From contig NZ_CANLFS010000009.1 in the NCBI RefSeq assembly GCF_947490095.1, positions 50,232 through 114,231 on the forward strand: a DNA stretch of 64,000 bases, given 5' to 3'. The notes beneath the pieces were generated by a model. It was not told where the DNA came from and ran no database searches. It was given only the letters and a program-made list of their open reading frames with translations. Source of the stretch: an uncultured Halomonas sp. Lineage in GTDB: Bacteria > Pseudomonadota > Gammaproteobacteria > Pseudomonadales > Halomonadaceae. The translations under genes were made by a program, and so were the position numbers. Each line of letters opens with the position of its first letter. The first letter of the stretch is position 1. Positions 48,052 through 56,733 of this stretch are shown here, piece after piece.

Positions 48052-49257
48052 ATGCAGACCCCTGCCGATAAGCACCAGGCCACCCGCCGCGTCACCCTCC
48101 TCTCGGTAGGGGTGAACTGCATGCTGGGCGTGGCCAAGGTCATCGTGGGCTGGGTCGTCGGCTCGGCGGCGATGGTGGCGGATGGGGTGCACTCCTTCTC
48201 CGACCTGGTGACCGACGGCTTCGTGCTCGCCGCCTCTCACTATGGCCATCAGGGCCCCGACCATGATCACCACTACGGTCATGGCCGCATCGAGACCCTG
48301 GCGACCCTGTTCCTGGGCAGCGTGCTGATCTTCGTGGCCGGCGCCATCGCCTGGTCGAGCCTGGAGCGATTGCTCTCCGCCGCCCGGATCCCTCCCCCCG
48401 GCATCGGGGCGATCCTGCTCACCGCCCTGGCGCTGCTCGCCAAGGAGTGGCTCTTCCATATCACCCGCCGGGTGGCGAAACGCATCGGGTCGAAGATGCT
48501 CGAGGCCAACGCCTGGCACCATCGCAGCGATGTCTTCTCTACCGGCGTGGTCATGGTGGCATTGATCAGCAGCCAATTCGGCGTCACCTGGATCGATACC
48601 CTGGCCGCGGTCATCGTCGGCCTGCTGGTCGGCAAGGTCGGCTGGGACCTGCTGTGGGAGTCGGGCCGCGAGCTGGTGGATACCGCCCTGCCCGTGGCCA
48701 CCCAGGAGGAGATGCGCCGGATGGCGATGAGCGTGCCCGGCGTTCGAGGCATCCACGACCTGCGCACCCGCCAGTCGGCGGGGCGCACCATGCTCGACCT
48801 GCATGTGGTGGTCCCGCCGCGGATCAGCGTTTCCGAGGGCCACGAGATCGGCAACGAAGTCAGCCGCCGCCTGCGCAACGGCTTTCCCGCCCTGACCGAC
48901 CTGACCTTCCATGTCGACCCCGAGGACGACGCCGGCGAGGGAGACCCCAGTCGCTTCCCGGGACTACCCCTGCGCCCCGAGGTGGAAGCCGCCCTGGCCC
49001 GCCACTGGTCCTCCCTGCCGGTCTGGTCGGAAATCCACGAGATGGAGCTTCACTACCTCGAAGGGGCGGTCATGGTGGTCATCTGCCTGGACGAAGCGTC
49101 CCCTCGGGACAGCCTGACGGTGGCCCATGACCTCGAGCAGCGCGCCGTCGATATCGACTGGCTGTCCCGCGTCGAGGTCCGGCGCCTGGCCGGCATTCCC
49201 TATGTGCCGGAGGATGACATCCCCGTCACCGAAGGCGACAATGGCCGCCCTTCCTGA
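48052..49257 (+). CDS. Cation diffusion facilitator (CDF) family transporter
   Basis: A 401-residue CDF antiporter for divalent metals. Six membrane helices are predicted; the metal site of TM2 is in VADGVHSFSDLVTDG (H-x3-D) and that of TM5 in HHRSDVFSTG (H-x3-D). A His-rich loop HYGHQGPDHDHHYGHGR lies between TM2 and TM3. The cytosolic C-terminus has the dimerisation domain and an unusual extra 110 residues that look like a second, degenerate copy. ATG 48052 is preferred over upstream in-frame starts, which lie before the likely promoter. Confidence 0.92.
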   Translation: MQTPADKHQATRRVTLLSVGVNCMLGVAKVIVGWVVGSAAMVADGVHSFSDLVTDGFVLAASHYGHQGPDHDHHYGHGRIETLATLFLGSVLIFVAGAIAWSSLERLLSAARIPPPGIGAILLTALALLAKEWLFHITRRVAKRIGSKMLEANAWHHRSDVFSTGVVMVALISSQFGVTWIDTLAAVIVGLLVGKVGWDLLWESGRELVDTALPVATQEEMRRMAMSVPGVRGIHDLRTRQSAGRTMLDLHVVVPPRISVSEGHEIGNEVSRRLRNGFPALTDLTFHVDPEDDAGEGDPSRFPGLPLRPEVEAALARHWSSLPVWSEIHEMELHYLEGAVMVVICLDEASPRDSLTVAHDLEQRAVDIDWLSRVEVRRLAGIPYVPEDDIPVTEGDNGRPS

Positions 49258-49271
49258 ATCGGGCCCGAGCC

Positions 49272-50078
49272 ATGGCAGACGAGCTGCGCATCCTCTATCG
49301 CGATGACCACCTGGTGGTCGTGCACAAGCCCGCGGGGCTGCTGGTACATCGCTCCGCCATGGCCCGCGGCGAGCGCGAGTTCCTGCTGCAGCGCCTGCGT
49401 GACCAGCTGGGGCGGCGGGTCTATCCCGCACATCGCCTCGACCGTCCCACCTCGGGGGCCATGGTGTTCGCCCTGTCGCCCGAGGTCGCCACTCATCTGG
49501 GCAAGGCCTTCGCCGAACGCGAGGTGGCCAAGCGCTACCTGGCGGTGGTGCGAGGCATCGGACCCGAGGCCGAGCGGCTCGACTATGCGCTACGCGAGGA
49601 GGACGGCCGCCGCCCCAAGGCGGAGATGCCGGCCCAGGAGGCGGCCACCGAGATCCGCCGCCTGGACAGCGTCGAACTGCCGGTGTGCGTGGACCGTTAC
49701 CCGCAAAGCCGCTATTCGTTGATGGAGGCGTTTCCGCTGACCGGCCGCCGCCACCAGATCCGCCGCCACCTCTCGCGACGCGGCTATCCGATCATCGGCG
49801 ACGCCAGGCATGGCAAGGGCAACCATAATCGCTTCTTCGCGGAGCACCTGGAGGCGCCGCGCCTGCTCCTGGCCGCGGTGGGGCTGGCCTTCGACCATCC
49901 GGCCACGGGCCAGCGGCTGCGCATCGAGTGCGCCCCGGACGGCGTCATGAGTGCGTTGTTCGAACGCTTCGGCTGGGCCGGCCATCTGCCGAAGGACGGC
50001 GTAGGATCGCTGTCGCCCGACCAGGCAGCCTGGCCCGCTTTCGAGGCTCCATCCACCGCCCCACTCACGGCGCTATGA
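49272..50078 (+). CDS. truC: tRNA pseudouridine(65) synthase
   Basis: TruC (268 residues) is a RluA-family pseudouridine synthase without an S4 domain. Catalytic Asp57 is in PAHRLDRPTSGAM, and the family motifs LYRDDHLVVVHKPAGLLVHRS, GRRHQIRRHLSRRGYPI and GDARHGKGNHNR favour TruC. It starts 14 nt after the CDF gene; its stop overlaps tcdA ATG by 4 nt. Confidence 0.93.
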   Translation: MADELRILYRDDHLVVVHKPAGLLVHRSAMARGEREFLLQRLRDQLGRRVYPAHRLDRPTSGAMVFALSPEVATHLGKAFAEREVAKRYLAVVRGIGPEAERLDYALREEDGRRPKAEMPAQEAATEIRRLDSVELPVCVDRYPQSRYSLMEAFPLTGRRHQIRRHLSRRGYPIIGDARHGKGNHNRFFAEHLEAPRLLLAAVGLAFDHPATGQRLRIECAPDGVMSALFERFGWAGHLPKDGVGSLSPDQAAWPAFEAPSTAPLTAL

Positions 50079-50935
50079 AGACCATGAGTAAGACCATGAG
50101 CGACTCTATCACCGCCTCACCCGCCGGCCTCGCCGACGATGACCATGCCCTGCGCTTCGGCGGCATCCGCCGACTCTATGGCGCTCGCGCCTTCGCCCGC
50201 TTCCGCACGGCCCATGTGGTGGTCGTCGGGGTGGGTGGTGTGGGCAGCTGGGCCGTCGAGGCCCTGGCGCGTTCGGGCATCGGCAGGCTGACCCTGATCG
50301 ACCTCGACGATGTTTGCGTCTCCAACGTCAACCGCCAGCTCCACGCCCTGGATGGCACCGTGGGCCGGCCCAAGGTCGAGGTGCTCGCCGAGCGCTGCCG
50401 GGCGATCCAGCCGGGCATCGAGGTGGTGGCCGATACCGCCTTCGTCACACCCACCAACCTGGCCGAGCGCATCCCCGAGGACGCCGACCATGTGATCGAC
50501 GCCATCGACAGCGTGATCGCCAAGGCCGCCCTGATCGCCTGGTGTCGTCGACGCAAGCTGCCGATTACCGTGACCGGCGCCGCCGGGGGCCAGACCGACC
50601 CCACGCGCATCCAGGTCGCCGACCTGACGCGTACCGAACACGACCCCCTGCTGGCCAAGGTGCGCTCGCGGCTACGCCGTGACTTCGGCTTCTCGCGCAA
50701 CCCCCGGCGACGCTTCTCGGTGGAGTGCGTCTATTCCGACGAGCAGCTGGTCTACCCGAGCAGCGACGGCGAGGTCTGCTTCCAGAAGCCCGGCAACGGT
50801 GAGGCCACCCGGCTCGATTGCGCCTCCGGCTTCGGCGCCGCCACCTTCGTTACCGGCGGCTTCGGCTTCGTGGCCGCCTCCCGGACCCTGTCGCGGCTGG
50901 CCAAACAGGCCGCCCGCCACTCGACGGAGCCTTGA
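50075..50935 (+). CDS. tcdA: tRNA threonylcarbamoyladenosine dehydratase TcdA
   Basis: TcdA/CsdL (286 residues) is an E1-like enzyme that cyclises t6A37 to ct6A37 using ATP. The adenylation core has VVVGVGGVGSWAVEALARSG, LIDLDDVCVSNVNRQ and HVIDAIDSVIAKAALI; a late VTGAAGGQTDPTRI is typical. No N-terminal domain is added. The start overlaps the truC stop; ATGs 4 and 7 codons downstream are alternatives. CsdE/CsdA partners are not in the window. Confidence 0.94.
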   Translation: MKTMSKTMSDSITASPAGLADDDHALRFGGIRRLYGARAFARFRTAHVVVVGVGGVGSWAVEALARSGIGRLTLIDLDDVCVSNVNRQLHALDGTVGRPKVEVLAERCRAIQPGIEVVADTAFVTPTNLAERIPEDADHVIDAIDSVIAKAALIAWCRRRKLPITVTGAAGGQTDPTRIQVADLTRTEHDPLLAKVRSRLRRDFGFSRNPRRRFSVECVYSDEQLVYPSSDGEVCFQKPGNGEATRLDCASGFGAATFVTGGFGFVAASRTLSRLAKQAARHSTEP

Positions 50936-51001
50936 GGCGTTCACCAGCGGTCCGCCGATTCGGCCCTCATCAGCGCCATCACGTCATTTCAGGAGAGTGT
51001 C

Positions 51002-51226
51002 ATGTCCCATACGCCACCGGTGCCCGGCATCTACTATCACTACAAGGGCAGTCGCTACGAGGTGCTCGGCCTGGCCCATCACAGCGAAAGCGAGGAGCCC
51101 CTGGTGGTCTACCGCGCACTCTACGGGGACTACGGCCTCTGGGTGAGGCCGCTGGCGATGTTCAACGAGTCGGTGGAGGTGCAAGGTGAGCCGGTGCCGC
51201 GCTTCGGCCTGGAGAAGGCCTTCTGA
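51002..51226 (+). CDS. DUF1653 protein
   Basis: A 74-residue cytoplasmic DUF1653 protein. The family core YYHYKGSRYEVLGLAHHSES, then VVYRALYGDYGLWVRPLAMF, covers nearly the whole sequence. The function is unknown. AGGAGAG precedes ATG 51002. It lies downstream of tcdA with a 66-nt gap. Confidence 0.9.
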   Translation: MSHTPPVPGIYYHYKGSRYEVLGLAHHSESEEPLVVYRALYGDYGLWVRPLAMFNESVEVQGEPVPRFGLEKAF

Positions 51227-51262
51227 AACGCGCCTGTCGAGCGACCGGCGGGGCCGAAACGC

Positions 51263-51289
51263 ACACCGGCGCCACGAGGGCGCCGGTGT
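51263..51289. terminator. Hairpin between converging DUF1653 and bfr genes
   Basis: ACACCGGCGCC-ACGAG-GGCGCCGGTGT is a perfect 11-bp stem. There is no T-run on either side, so termination is likely but not certain. Confidence 0.55.
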
Positions 51290-51322
51290 CGGCGTGGGAG
51301 AGACGCCGCGGGGAAGAGACGC

Positions 51323-51805
51323 TTATTCGTCGCCGGCTTCCTGCATCTGCTTGAGCATATAATTCTCGAGGCCTACCTTGTCGATCAGCCCCAGCTCGGT
51401 CTCGAGGTGGTCGATATGACCTTCCTCGTCGGCCAGCAGGTCGCGGAACAGGTCGCGGGTCACATAGTCCTTGACCTGCTCGCTGTATTCGATAGCGGCA
51501 ATATAGTCGTTGCGCCCTTCGTGCTCGATCTTGAGGTCACACTCGAGCATTTCGCGCACGTTTTCGCCGATATGCAGCTTGCCCAGGTCCTGCAGGTTGG
51601 GAATGCCCTCCAGGAAGAGGATGCGTTCGATCAGCTTGTCGGCATGGACCATCTCCTCGATGGACTCGTCATACTCCCACTTGGCCAGCTTCTGCAGGCC
51701 CCAATCCTTGTACATCTTGGCATGCAGGAAGTACTGGTTGATGGCCACCAGCTCATTGCCCAGTGCACGGTTGAGGTGTTCGATAACCTTGCTGTCGCCT
51801 TTCAT
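51323..51805 (-). CDS. bfr: Bacterioferritin
   Basis: Bfr (160 residues) is a 24-mer iron store. The ferroxidase ligands are present at E. coli numbering: Glu18, Glu51, His54, Glu94, Glu127 and His130. Haem-binding Met52 is in EEMVHADKL, so this is the haem-binding subunit. Length is standard. It lies downstream of bfd on the same strand, with 137 nt between, and may share its Fur-type control or have its own promoter. Confidence 0.97.
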   Translation of the reverse strand: MKGDSKVIEHLNRALGNELVAINQYFLHAKMYKDWGLQKLAKWEYDESIEEMVHADKLIERILFLEGIPNLQDLGKLHIGENVREMLECDLKIEHEGRNDYIAAIEYSEQVKDYVTRDLFRDLLADEEGHIDHLETELGLIDKVGLENYMLKQMQEAGDE

Positions 51806-51921
51806 GAATCTGCCTCTCGGTCGTGGGAAGTCATCCCGAAGCTTGGCACGCCGAGGAGACGATTGCCAAATTCAGCAAAGAAGAATATCTGCAGATAGCA
51901 CTACATGGCCTGCGCTGGACG

Positions 51922-51949
51922 GCATGCACTAGACAGCATGCACTAGACA
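51922..51949. repeat. 14-bp tandem duplication across the bfd stop
   Basis: GCATGCACTAGACA occurs twice in tandem (51922-51935, 51936-51949) and a partial third GCAT follows. The bfd stop (TAG, minus strand, 51943-51945) is in the second copy. Confidence 0.95.
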
Positions 51950-52149
51950 GCATAGGCCAGGTCCGTGGCGGAATTCAGCAACGCGTCCTTCACGGCCTCC
52001 CGGGCCAGGCTCTTGCCGACACAGGCACACTTGCCGCACTGGGTGCCACAGCCGGTCTCGGCCTGGACCTCGCGCCAGCTACGCGCGCCCTCTTCCACCG
52101 CCTGACGGATACGGTGGTCGGAAACTCCCTTGCAGATGCAGACGTACAT
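51943..52149 (-). CDS. bfd: Bacterioferritin-associated ferredoxin
   Basis: Bfd (68 residues) is a [2Fe-2S] protein that reduces bacterioferritin to release iron. Cluster ligands are C4 and C6 (MYVCICKG) and C38 and C41 (TQCGKC), the family spacing. Two further cysteines (C34, C43) are present. A Fur-like site lies just upstream, so expression should rise in iron limitation, when Bfr iron is mobilised. Confidence 0.96.
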   Translation of the reverse strand: MYVCICKGVSDHRIRQAVEEGARSWREVQAETGCGTQCGKCACVGKSLAREAVKDALLNSATDLAYAV

Positions 52150-52175
52150 GCGAACACCTCGCGTTGATCAGCAAG

Positions 52176-52196
52176 ATAAATGTAAATGATTCGCAT
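52176..52196 (-). promoter_or_regulatory. Fur-box-like site upstream of bfd
   Basis: The 21 bp read ATAAATGTAAATGATTCGCAT on plus, split as ATAAATGTAAATGATT then CGCAT. The minus strand reads ATGCGAATCATTTAC then ATTTAT. The GCGAAT-CATTTAC core matches gammaproteobacterial Fur sites. It starts about 27 nt before the bfd ATG, overlapping the likely promoter. Confidence 0.7.
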
Positions 52197-52247
52197 AAGG
52201 TATTGCAACCGCAAACAGGCCCTTTTTTGATCTCGCCCGATTCCTGG

Positions 52248-52724
52248 TTATCTGGCCGCCTTGGGGAGCACCACCACCCGAGTCCCCGAGGCGATATCCG
52301 GCCAGCTGCGGCGCTCGGCATCGAACAGCACCCACAGATAGCCCAGCCCCAGGGCGGCAACGGAGAGCCAGGCCACCAGGTAGCGCGTCATGGCCTGGCG
52401 CAGTGACATGGTGCCGCCATCCCGGGTCTGCACCCGCAACCGCCAGGCCTGCATGCCCAGGGTCATGCCGCCACGGCACCAGAAGAAGGCAAAGAAGGCG
52501 AAGGCCGACGCCAGCATGATCAGCCGCAGGGAGGCCACCTGGGCGCCACCCACTCCGACCGCCTCGGCGGGCAGGCCGACCAGATGGCGTACCACCAGCA
52601 GGTGCAGGCCGGCGACCAGCAGCCAGATGGCGATGACCAGGAAGGCATCGTAGAGCATGGCGCCCAGCCGGCGGCCGAGGCCGGCGGGCCAGACATCGTC
52701 GAGGTGGGAAAAACGGCGGGGCAT
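52248..52724 (-). CDS. RDD family membrane protein
   Basis: A 158-residue RDD-domain protein with about three membrane segments (AMLYDAFLVIAIWLLVAGLH, LRLIMLASAFAFFAFFW, YLVAWLSVAALGLGYLW). The conserved Arg and Asp residues are in GLGRRLGAMLYD. The family is of unknown function; some members act in Na+/H+ exchange. It is 15 nt downstream of lptG and often linked to it in this lineage. Confidence 0.88.
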   Translation of the reverse strand: MPRRFSHLDDVWPAGLGRRLGAMLYDAFLVIAIWLLVAGLHLLVVRHLVGLPAEAVGVGGAQVASLRLIMLASAFAFFAFFWCRGGMTLGMQAWRLRVQTRDGGTMSLRQAMTRYLVAWLSVAALGLGYLWVLFDAERRSWPDIASGTRVVVLPKAAR

Positions 52725-52739
52725 GGTGCTCTCCTAGTC

Positions 52740-53804
52740 TCAGCCGTTGCGACGCAGCAGGAAAAACCCCACCGCGGCGCAGATCAGGGTCGGCGCCAGC
52801 ACCGCCCAGGCCGGCGAGAAGCCGAACACCGTGGAGGCCGGCGCCAGCAGGTCCTGCAGGTACTTGAATGCCAGCCCGGTGATCACGCCGTAGAACACCC
52901 GCGTACCGGCGGCCACGGTGCGCAGCGGCCCGAACACGAAGGAGGCGGCCACCAGCACCAGCGAGCCCATGGTCAAGGGCAGCAGCATCTTCTGCCAGAA
53001 ATAGAGCAGCGGCTGGGTCGCCTGCTGGCCCTGGTCCCGCAGATAGCGGGCATAGGCCCATAGCTCGCTCGGCGACTGGCTCTCGACGTCGCGCAACAGG
53101 CGCGAGAGCTGCGCCGGGGTCAGCTGGGTATCCCACTCCCGGGTGTCGAGATGGCTGGCCTCGGTCCCCTGTTCGGTGAAGCGCGTCAGCGCCACCTCTT
53201 CCAGCACCCAGTGCCCCTCCTGCCATACCGCCCGCGCGGCGCTCAGGGCCTCCACCAGGCGCTGGCCCTCGAAGCGGTAGCGCGAGAGGTCGAGCACGGT
53301 GTCATCGGCACGGATGGCACCGAAGCGATAGAAGCTGTCGCCCTCCCGTTGCCAGCCCCCCTTCTGGGTCACCAGGGCGCCGGACCCCTGGATCTTCTCG
53401 ACACGCCAGGCGCTGGCAAACTGCTCGGTGCGCGGTGAGACATATTCGGCGACCACCAGCACCACGATCACCACCAGGATGATCGGCTTCATGGCGCCCC
53501 AGAGAATTCTCGCCAGGGAGCGACCCGCGGCGCGCATCACGGTGAGCTCATTGCTCGAGGCCATGCCACCAAGGCCGATCAACGCACCGATCAGCACCGC
53601 CACCGGCGCATACTGGTAGAGCCGCCAGGGCAAGCGCATTCCCAGGTAGAGCAGGACCTGGAAGGCGCCGTAGTCACCCTCCACGTCGCCCAGGTCGTTG
53701 ATATAGGTGATCACCAGGTCCAGTCCCAGCAGTACTACCTGGACGACGATGATGGCGCCCAGCACATTGCGTGCCAGATAACGGTCGAAGCGATCGGCAA
53801 TCAT
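52740..53804 (-). CDS. lptG: LPS export permease LptG
   Basis: LptG (354 residues) is one of the two inner membrane permeases of the LptB2FG LPS exporter. The N-terminus DRYLARNVLGAIIVVQVVLL begins the first of six membrane helices; the coupling-helix region RAAGRSLARILWG, the periplasmic beta-jellyroll in the middle and the C-terminal helices FYGVITGLAFKYLQDLL fit the family. It overlaps lptF by 4 nt. Confidence 0.96.
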   Translation of the reverse strand: MIADRFDRYLARNVLGAIIVVQVVLLGLDLVITYINDLGDVEGDYGAFQVLLYLGMRLPWRLYQYAPVAVLIGALIGLGGMASSNELTVMRAAGRSLARILWGAMKPIILVVIVVLVVAEYVSPRTEQFASAWRVEKIQGSGALVTQKGGWQREGDSFYRFGAIRADDTVLDLSRYRFEGQRLVEALSAARAVWQEGHWVLEEVALTRFTEQGTEASHLDTREWDTQLTPAQLSRLLRDVESQSPSELWAYARYLRDQGQQATQPLLYFWQKMLLPLTMGSLVLVAASFVFGPLRTVAAGTRVFYGVITGLAFKYLQDLLAPASTVFGFSPAWAVLAPTLICAAVGFFLLRRNG

Positions 53805-54883
53805 CCGCTCATCCCCTTACGCTGGGCGCGCATCATCAGCCCCAGCCCGAGTGCCAGGAAGGCGCCATGGATCGGCCACATGCCCACCGCGGCCGGCAAG
53901 CTGCCGCGACCGATGGCATCCAGGGCCGCCAGCAGCAGGCTCAGGTAGGCCACATGCAAGAAGATGGCCGGCAGCAGCTTGGCGAAGCGACCCTGACGCG
54001 GATTGACCCGGGAGAGAGGCATCGCCAGCAGGGTCAGAACAAATACCATCAACGGCATGCTCAGCCGCCACTGCAGCTGGGCGTGGGCCTCGGACGACGC
54101 CTCGCCCAACAGCTCCCCCGTGGGGGTGAGCTCCGGCGAGTCGAGCTCGCGCAGTGACGCGGCCCGTGACAGGCGTACCGCATAGGTCTCGAACTCGAGG
54201 CGCTCGGCCTGGTGACGCCCCGACTCGACGCTGTAACGCTCGCCGTCACTCAGCACCAGGAAGCGGCTATCGGTATCCTCCTCCACCACCTGATGGCCAC
54301 CCGCGGCGCGGGTCACCGCATTCTCCGGGGTGCCGTCGCTGCGGCGCTGCCGCTCGCTGATAAAGACGCCACGCATCTCGCTGCCGTCCTCGCTGAAACC
54401 CTCGATATAGGCGGTGCGTCCGCTACCGAAGTCCTGGAAGCGCCCGGCCCCCAGGGTCGAGAAATCGACTCGGCTGCGCTGATCCTCGAGCAGCGTTTCC
54501 GTCTCGAATGCCCCCGCCGGCGTGAGCCACAGGCTGCACAGCCCTACCAGCACGGCCACCAGAACCGCCGGCACCAGGCTCACCTGGAGCAGCTTGTTGG
54601 GGCTGGTACCGCAGGCCACCAGCACGGTGATCTCGCTGTTGAGATAGAGCTGGCCATAGGCGAGCAGAATACCCAGGAAGAATGCCAGGGGCAGGATAAG
54701 CTCCAGGAACCCCGGCAGATGCAACAGCATCAGGGTGCCGAGGATATCGGCGGGAATCTCCCCCTCGGCGGCATTGCTGAAATAGCGAATAAAGCGGCTA
54801 CCCATGATCACCAGCAACAGCACGCCGGCCACGGCGGCCATGGTCAAAAGGATCTCGCGGGTCAGGTAACGAAAGATGATCAT
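53801..54883 (-). CDS. lptF: LPS export permease LptF
   Basis: LptF (360 residues) pairs with LptG. The start MIIFRYLTREILLTMAAVAG is canonical, which fixes 54883 as the start; the in-frame Met 17 codons upstream is unsupported. Six membrane helices flank a jellyroll domain; the coupling region reads VACGTSPNKLLQ. It is divergent from pepA, the conserved arrangement in gammaproteobacteria. Confidence 0.96.
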   Translation of the reverse strand: MIIFRYLTREILLTMAAVAGVLLLVIMGSRFIRYFSNAAEGEIPADILGTLMLLHLPGFLELILPLAFFLGILLAYGQLYLNSEITVLVACGTSPNKLLQVSLVPAVLVAVLVGLCSLWLTPAGAFETETLLEDQRSRVDFSTLGAGRFQDFGSGRTAYIEGFSEDGSEMRGVFISERQRRSDGTPENAVTRAAGGHQVVEEDTDSRFLVLSDGERYSVESGRHQAERLEFETYAVRLSRAASLRELDSPELTPTGELLGEASSEAHAQLQWRLSMPLMVFVLTLLAMPLSRVNPRQGRFAKLLPAIFLHVAYLSLLLAALDAIGRGSLPAAVGMWPIHGAFLALGLGLMMRAQRKGMSG

Positions 54884-55019
54884 GCGGCGTCTGCCATGCA
54901 ATGGGGCCATGCCTTGGGTACACTGGAACGACACGGCAACGTGCCGGCATTATCCAGAATCCCTCTACGCTTGTAACCCCAATTGCCTATCATCCCAACG
55001 CTTGTCTTGTGGAGACGCC

Positions 55020-56540
55020 ATGGAATTCCCTGTCAGGACGGGTAACCCCGCCAAGGTCGAAAGTGCCTGTATCGTCATTCCGGTATTCAAGGATGAGGCG
55101 CTGCTGCCCACCGCCGCACGCCTGGACGACGCCAGCGAGCGGCTGATAACTCAGTTGCTCGAGCGTGGCGACTTCGATGCCCGGCTGGGCAACGTCCAGC
55201 TGGTTCCCTTCGCACCGGGTCTCTCCACGGACCGCCTGCTGCTGGTAGGCCTTGGCGAGCGCGGGAAGTGCCATGAGACCGCCTTTCGCCAGGCGCTGGA
55301 TGCCGCCTTCACCGCGCTGGCGGGCCTGTCGGTGGACGAGGTCGCCATGGCCTTCACCGAGGTGCCGCTGACGGGTCGCGACAGCGACTGGAAGGCCCGC
55401 ATGGTCGCCGAAGCCGCCCACCGCGCCCTCTACCGCTTCGAGGACTTCAAGACCGACAAGTCACCCGAGGCGCGCCTCGCCAAGGTCGAGCTACTGGTCA
55501 GCGACGACAGCGACGCCGCGGCCGCCGCCGAAGGCGCGCGCATCGGCGAGGCTCTGGGCCGGGGCATCAGCTATGCCCGCACCCTGGGCAACCTGCCCGG
55601 CAATGTCTGTACCCCGAGCTACCTGGCAGAACAGGCCGAAGCGCTGGGCCAGGGCTCCGATGGCATGCTGCAGGTGGATATCCTCGATGAACCGGCCCTC
55701 GAAGCACTGGGTGCCCATAGCCTGCTCTCCGTGGGCCGGGGCAGCGAGCAGCCCTCACGCCTGATCGTCATGCGCTATCAGGGCGCGGAGAACCCCGACG
55801 AGGCCCCCCATGTGCTGGTCGGCAAGGGCATCACCTTCGATACCGGCGGTATCTCGCTGAAGCCCGGCGAGGCCATGGACGAGATGAAGTTCGACATGTG
55901 CGGCGCGGCGAGCGTGTTCGGCACGCTCAAGGCGACCCTCGGCATCCGTCCCAGGGTGAACCTGGTGGCCATCGTGGCCGCCGCCGAGAACATGCCGGAC
56001 GGCCGAGCCACCAAGCCGGGCGATATCATCAAAACCCTCAAGGGGCTCTCGGTGGAGGTGCTCAACACCGACGCCGAGGGCCGCCTGGTCCTGTGCGACG
56101 CCCTGACCTACGCCGAGCGCTTCGAGCCCGCCAGCGTGGTGGATATCGCGACCCTGACCGGCGCCTGCATCATTGCCCTGGGCCATCACGCCACCGGCCT
56201 GCTATCCAACGACGATGACCTGGCTCTGGACCTGCTGGATGCCGGCGAGGCCGCCTGGGATCGCGCCTGGCACCTGCCGCTGTGGGACGAATATCAGGAA
56301 CAGCTTGACTCCAACTTCGCCGACCTGGCCAATATCGGCGGTCGCCCGGCGGGCACCATCACGGCGGCCTGCTTCCTGTCGCGTTTCGCCGACCGCTTCC
56401 CCTGGGCACACCTGGATATTGCCGGCACTGCCTGGTCATCCGGCAAGCAGAAGGGAGCCAGCGGCCGCCCCGTGGGCCTGTTGACCCAATACCTGCTGGA
56501 CCGCGAGGCCGACGCCGCGGTGGAGACCTCGATGGAATAA
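55020..56540 (+). CDS. pepA: Leucyl aminopeptidase (cytosol aminopeptidase)
   Basis: PepA (506 residues) is an M17 aminopeptidase. The two-metal site is in GKGITFDTGGISLKPG, FDMCGAASVFGT and NTDAEGRLVLCDAL (the M17 signature). The hexamer-type N-terminal domain is present. In E. coli PepA also binds DNA (XerCD recombination, carAB control); whether this one does is unknown. TGGAGA precedes the ATG. Confidence 0.97.
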   Translation: MEFPVRTGNPAKVESACIVIPVFKDEALLPTAARLDDASERLITQLLERGDFDARLGNVQLVPFAPGLSTDRLLLVGLGERGKCHETAFRQALDAAFTALAGLSVDEVAMAFTEVPLTGRDSDWKARMVAEAAHRALYRFEDFKTDKSPEARLAKVELLVSDDSDAAAAAEGARIGEALGRGISYARTLGNLPGNVCTPSYLAEQAEALGQGSDGMLQVDILDEPALEALGAHSLLSVGRGSEQPSRLIVMRYQGAENPDEAPHVLVGKGITFDTGGISLKPGEAMDEMKFDMCGAASVFGTLKATLGIRPRVNLVAIVAAAENMPDGRATKPGDIIKTLKGLSVEVLNTDAEGRLVLCDALTYAERFEPASVVDIATLTGACIIALGHHATGLLSNDDDLALDLLDAGEAAWDRAWHLPLWDEYQEQLDSNFADLANIGGRPAGTITAACFLSRFADRFPWAHLDIAGTAWSSGKQKGASGRPVGLLTQYLLDREADAAVETSME

Positions 56541-56692
56541 CGGCGATCCGGCCCCGGTGGCCGCAATCGCCCCGGGGCATGCCGGAGGCCGGCCGTGATT
56601 CAGGGCTTGCGTTTTCTTCGCGCCGCCTTTTTCATGGAGATCGATCCAGACCCACGACCCGGGCCCCCGCCGGCCCGAACGTTCTTTACCCA

Positions 56693-56713
56693 CCCGGAGC
56701 CCTCGGCTCCGGG
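56693..56713 (+). other. Hairpin before the ilvE ribosome binding site
   Basis: CCCGGAGCC-CTC-GGCTCCGGG is a perfect 9-bp stem ending 6 nt before the GGAG of ilvE. No leader peptide rich in branched-chain codons is seen, so classic attenuation is not supported; it may influence translation. Nothing else is recognised in the 193-nt pepA-ilvE gap. Confidence 0.5.
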
Positions 56714-56733
56714 CGTAGCGGAGACCCCTTGCC

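Noticed and set aside
56541..56733. Branched-chain leader peptide and attenuator before ilvE
   Set aside because: The short frames present lack runs of Leu, Ile or Val codons; only one hairpin is seen and no T-run follows it.
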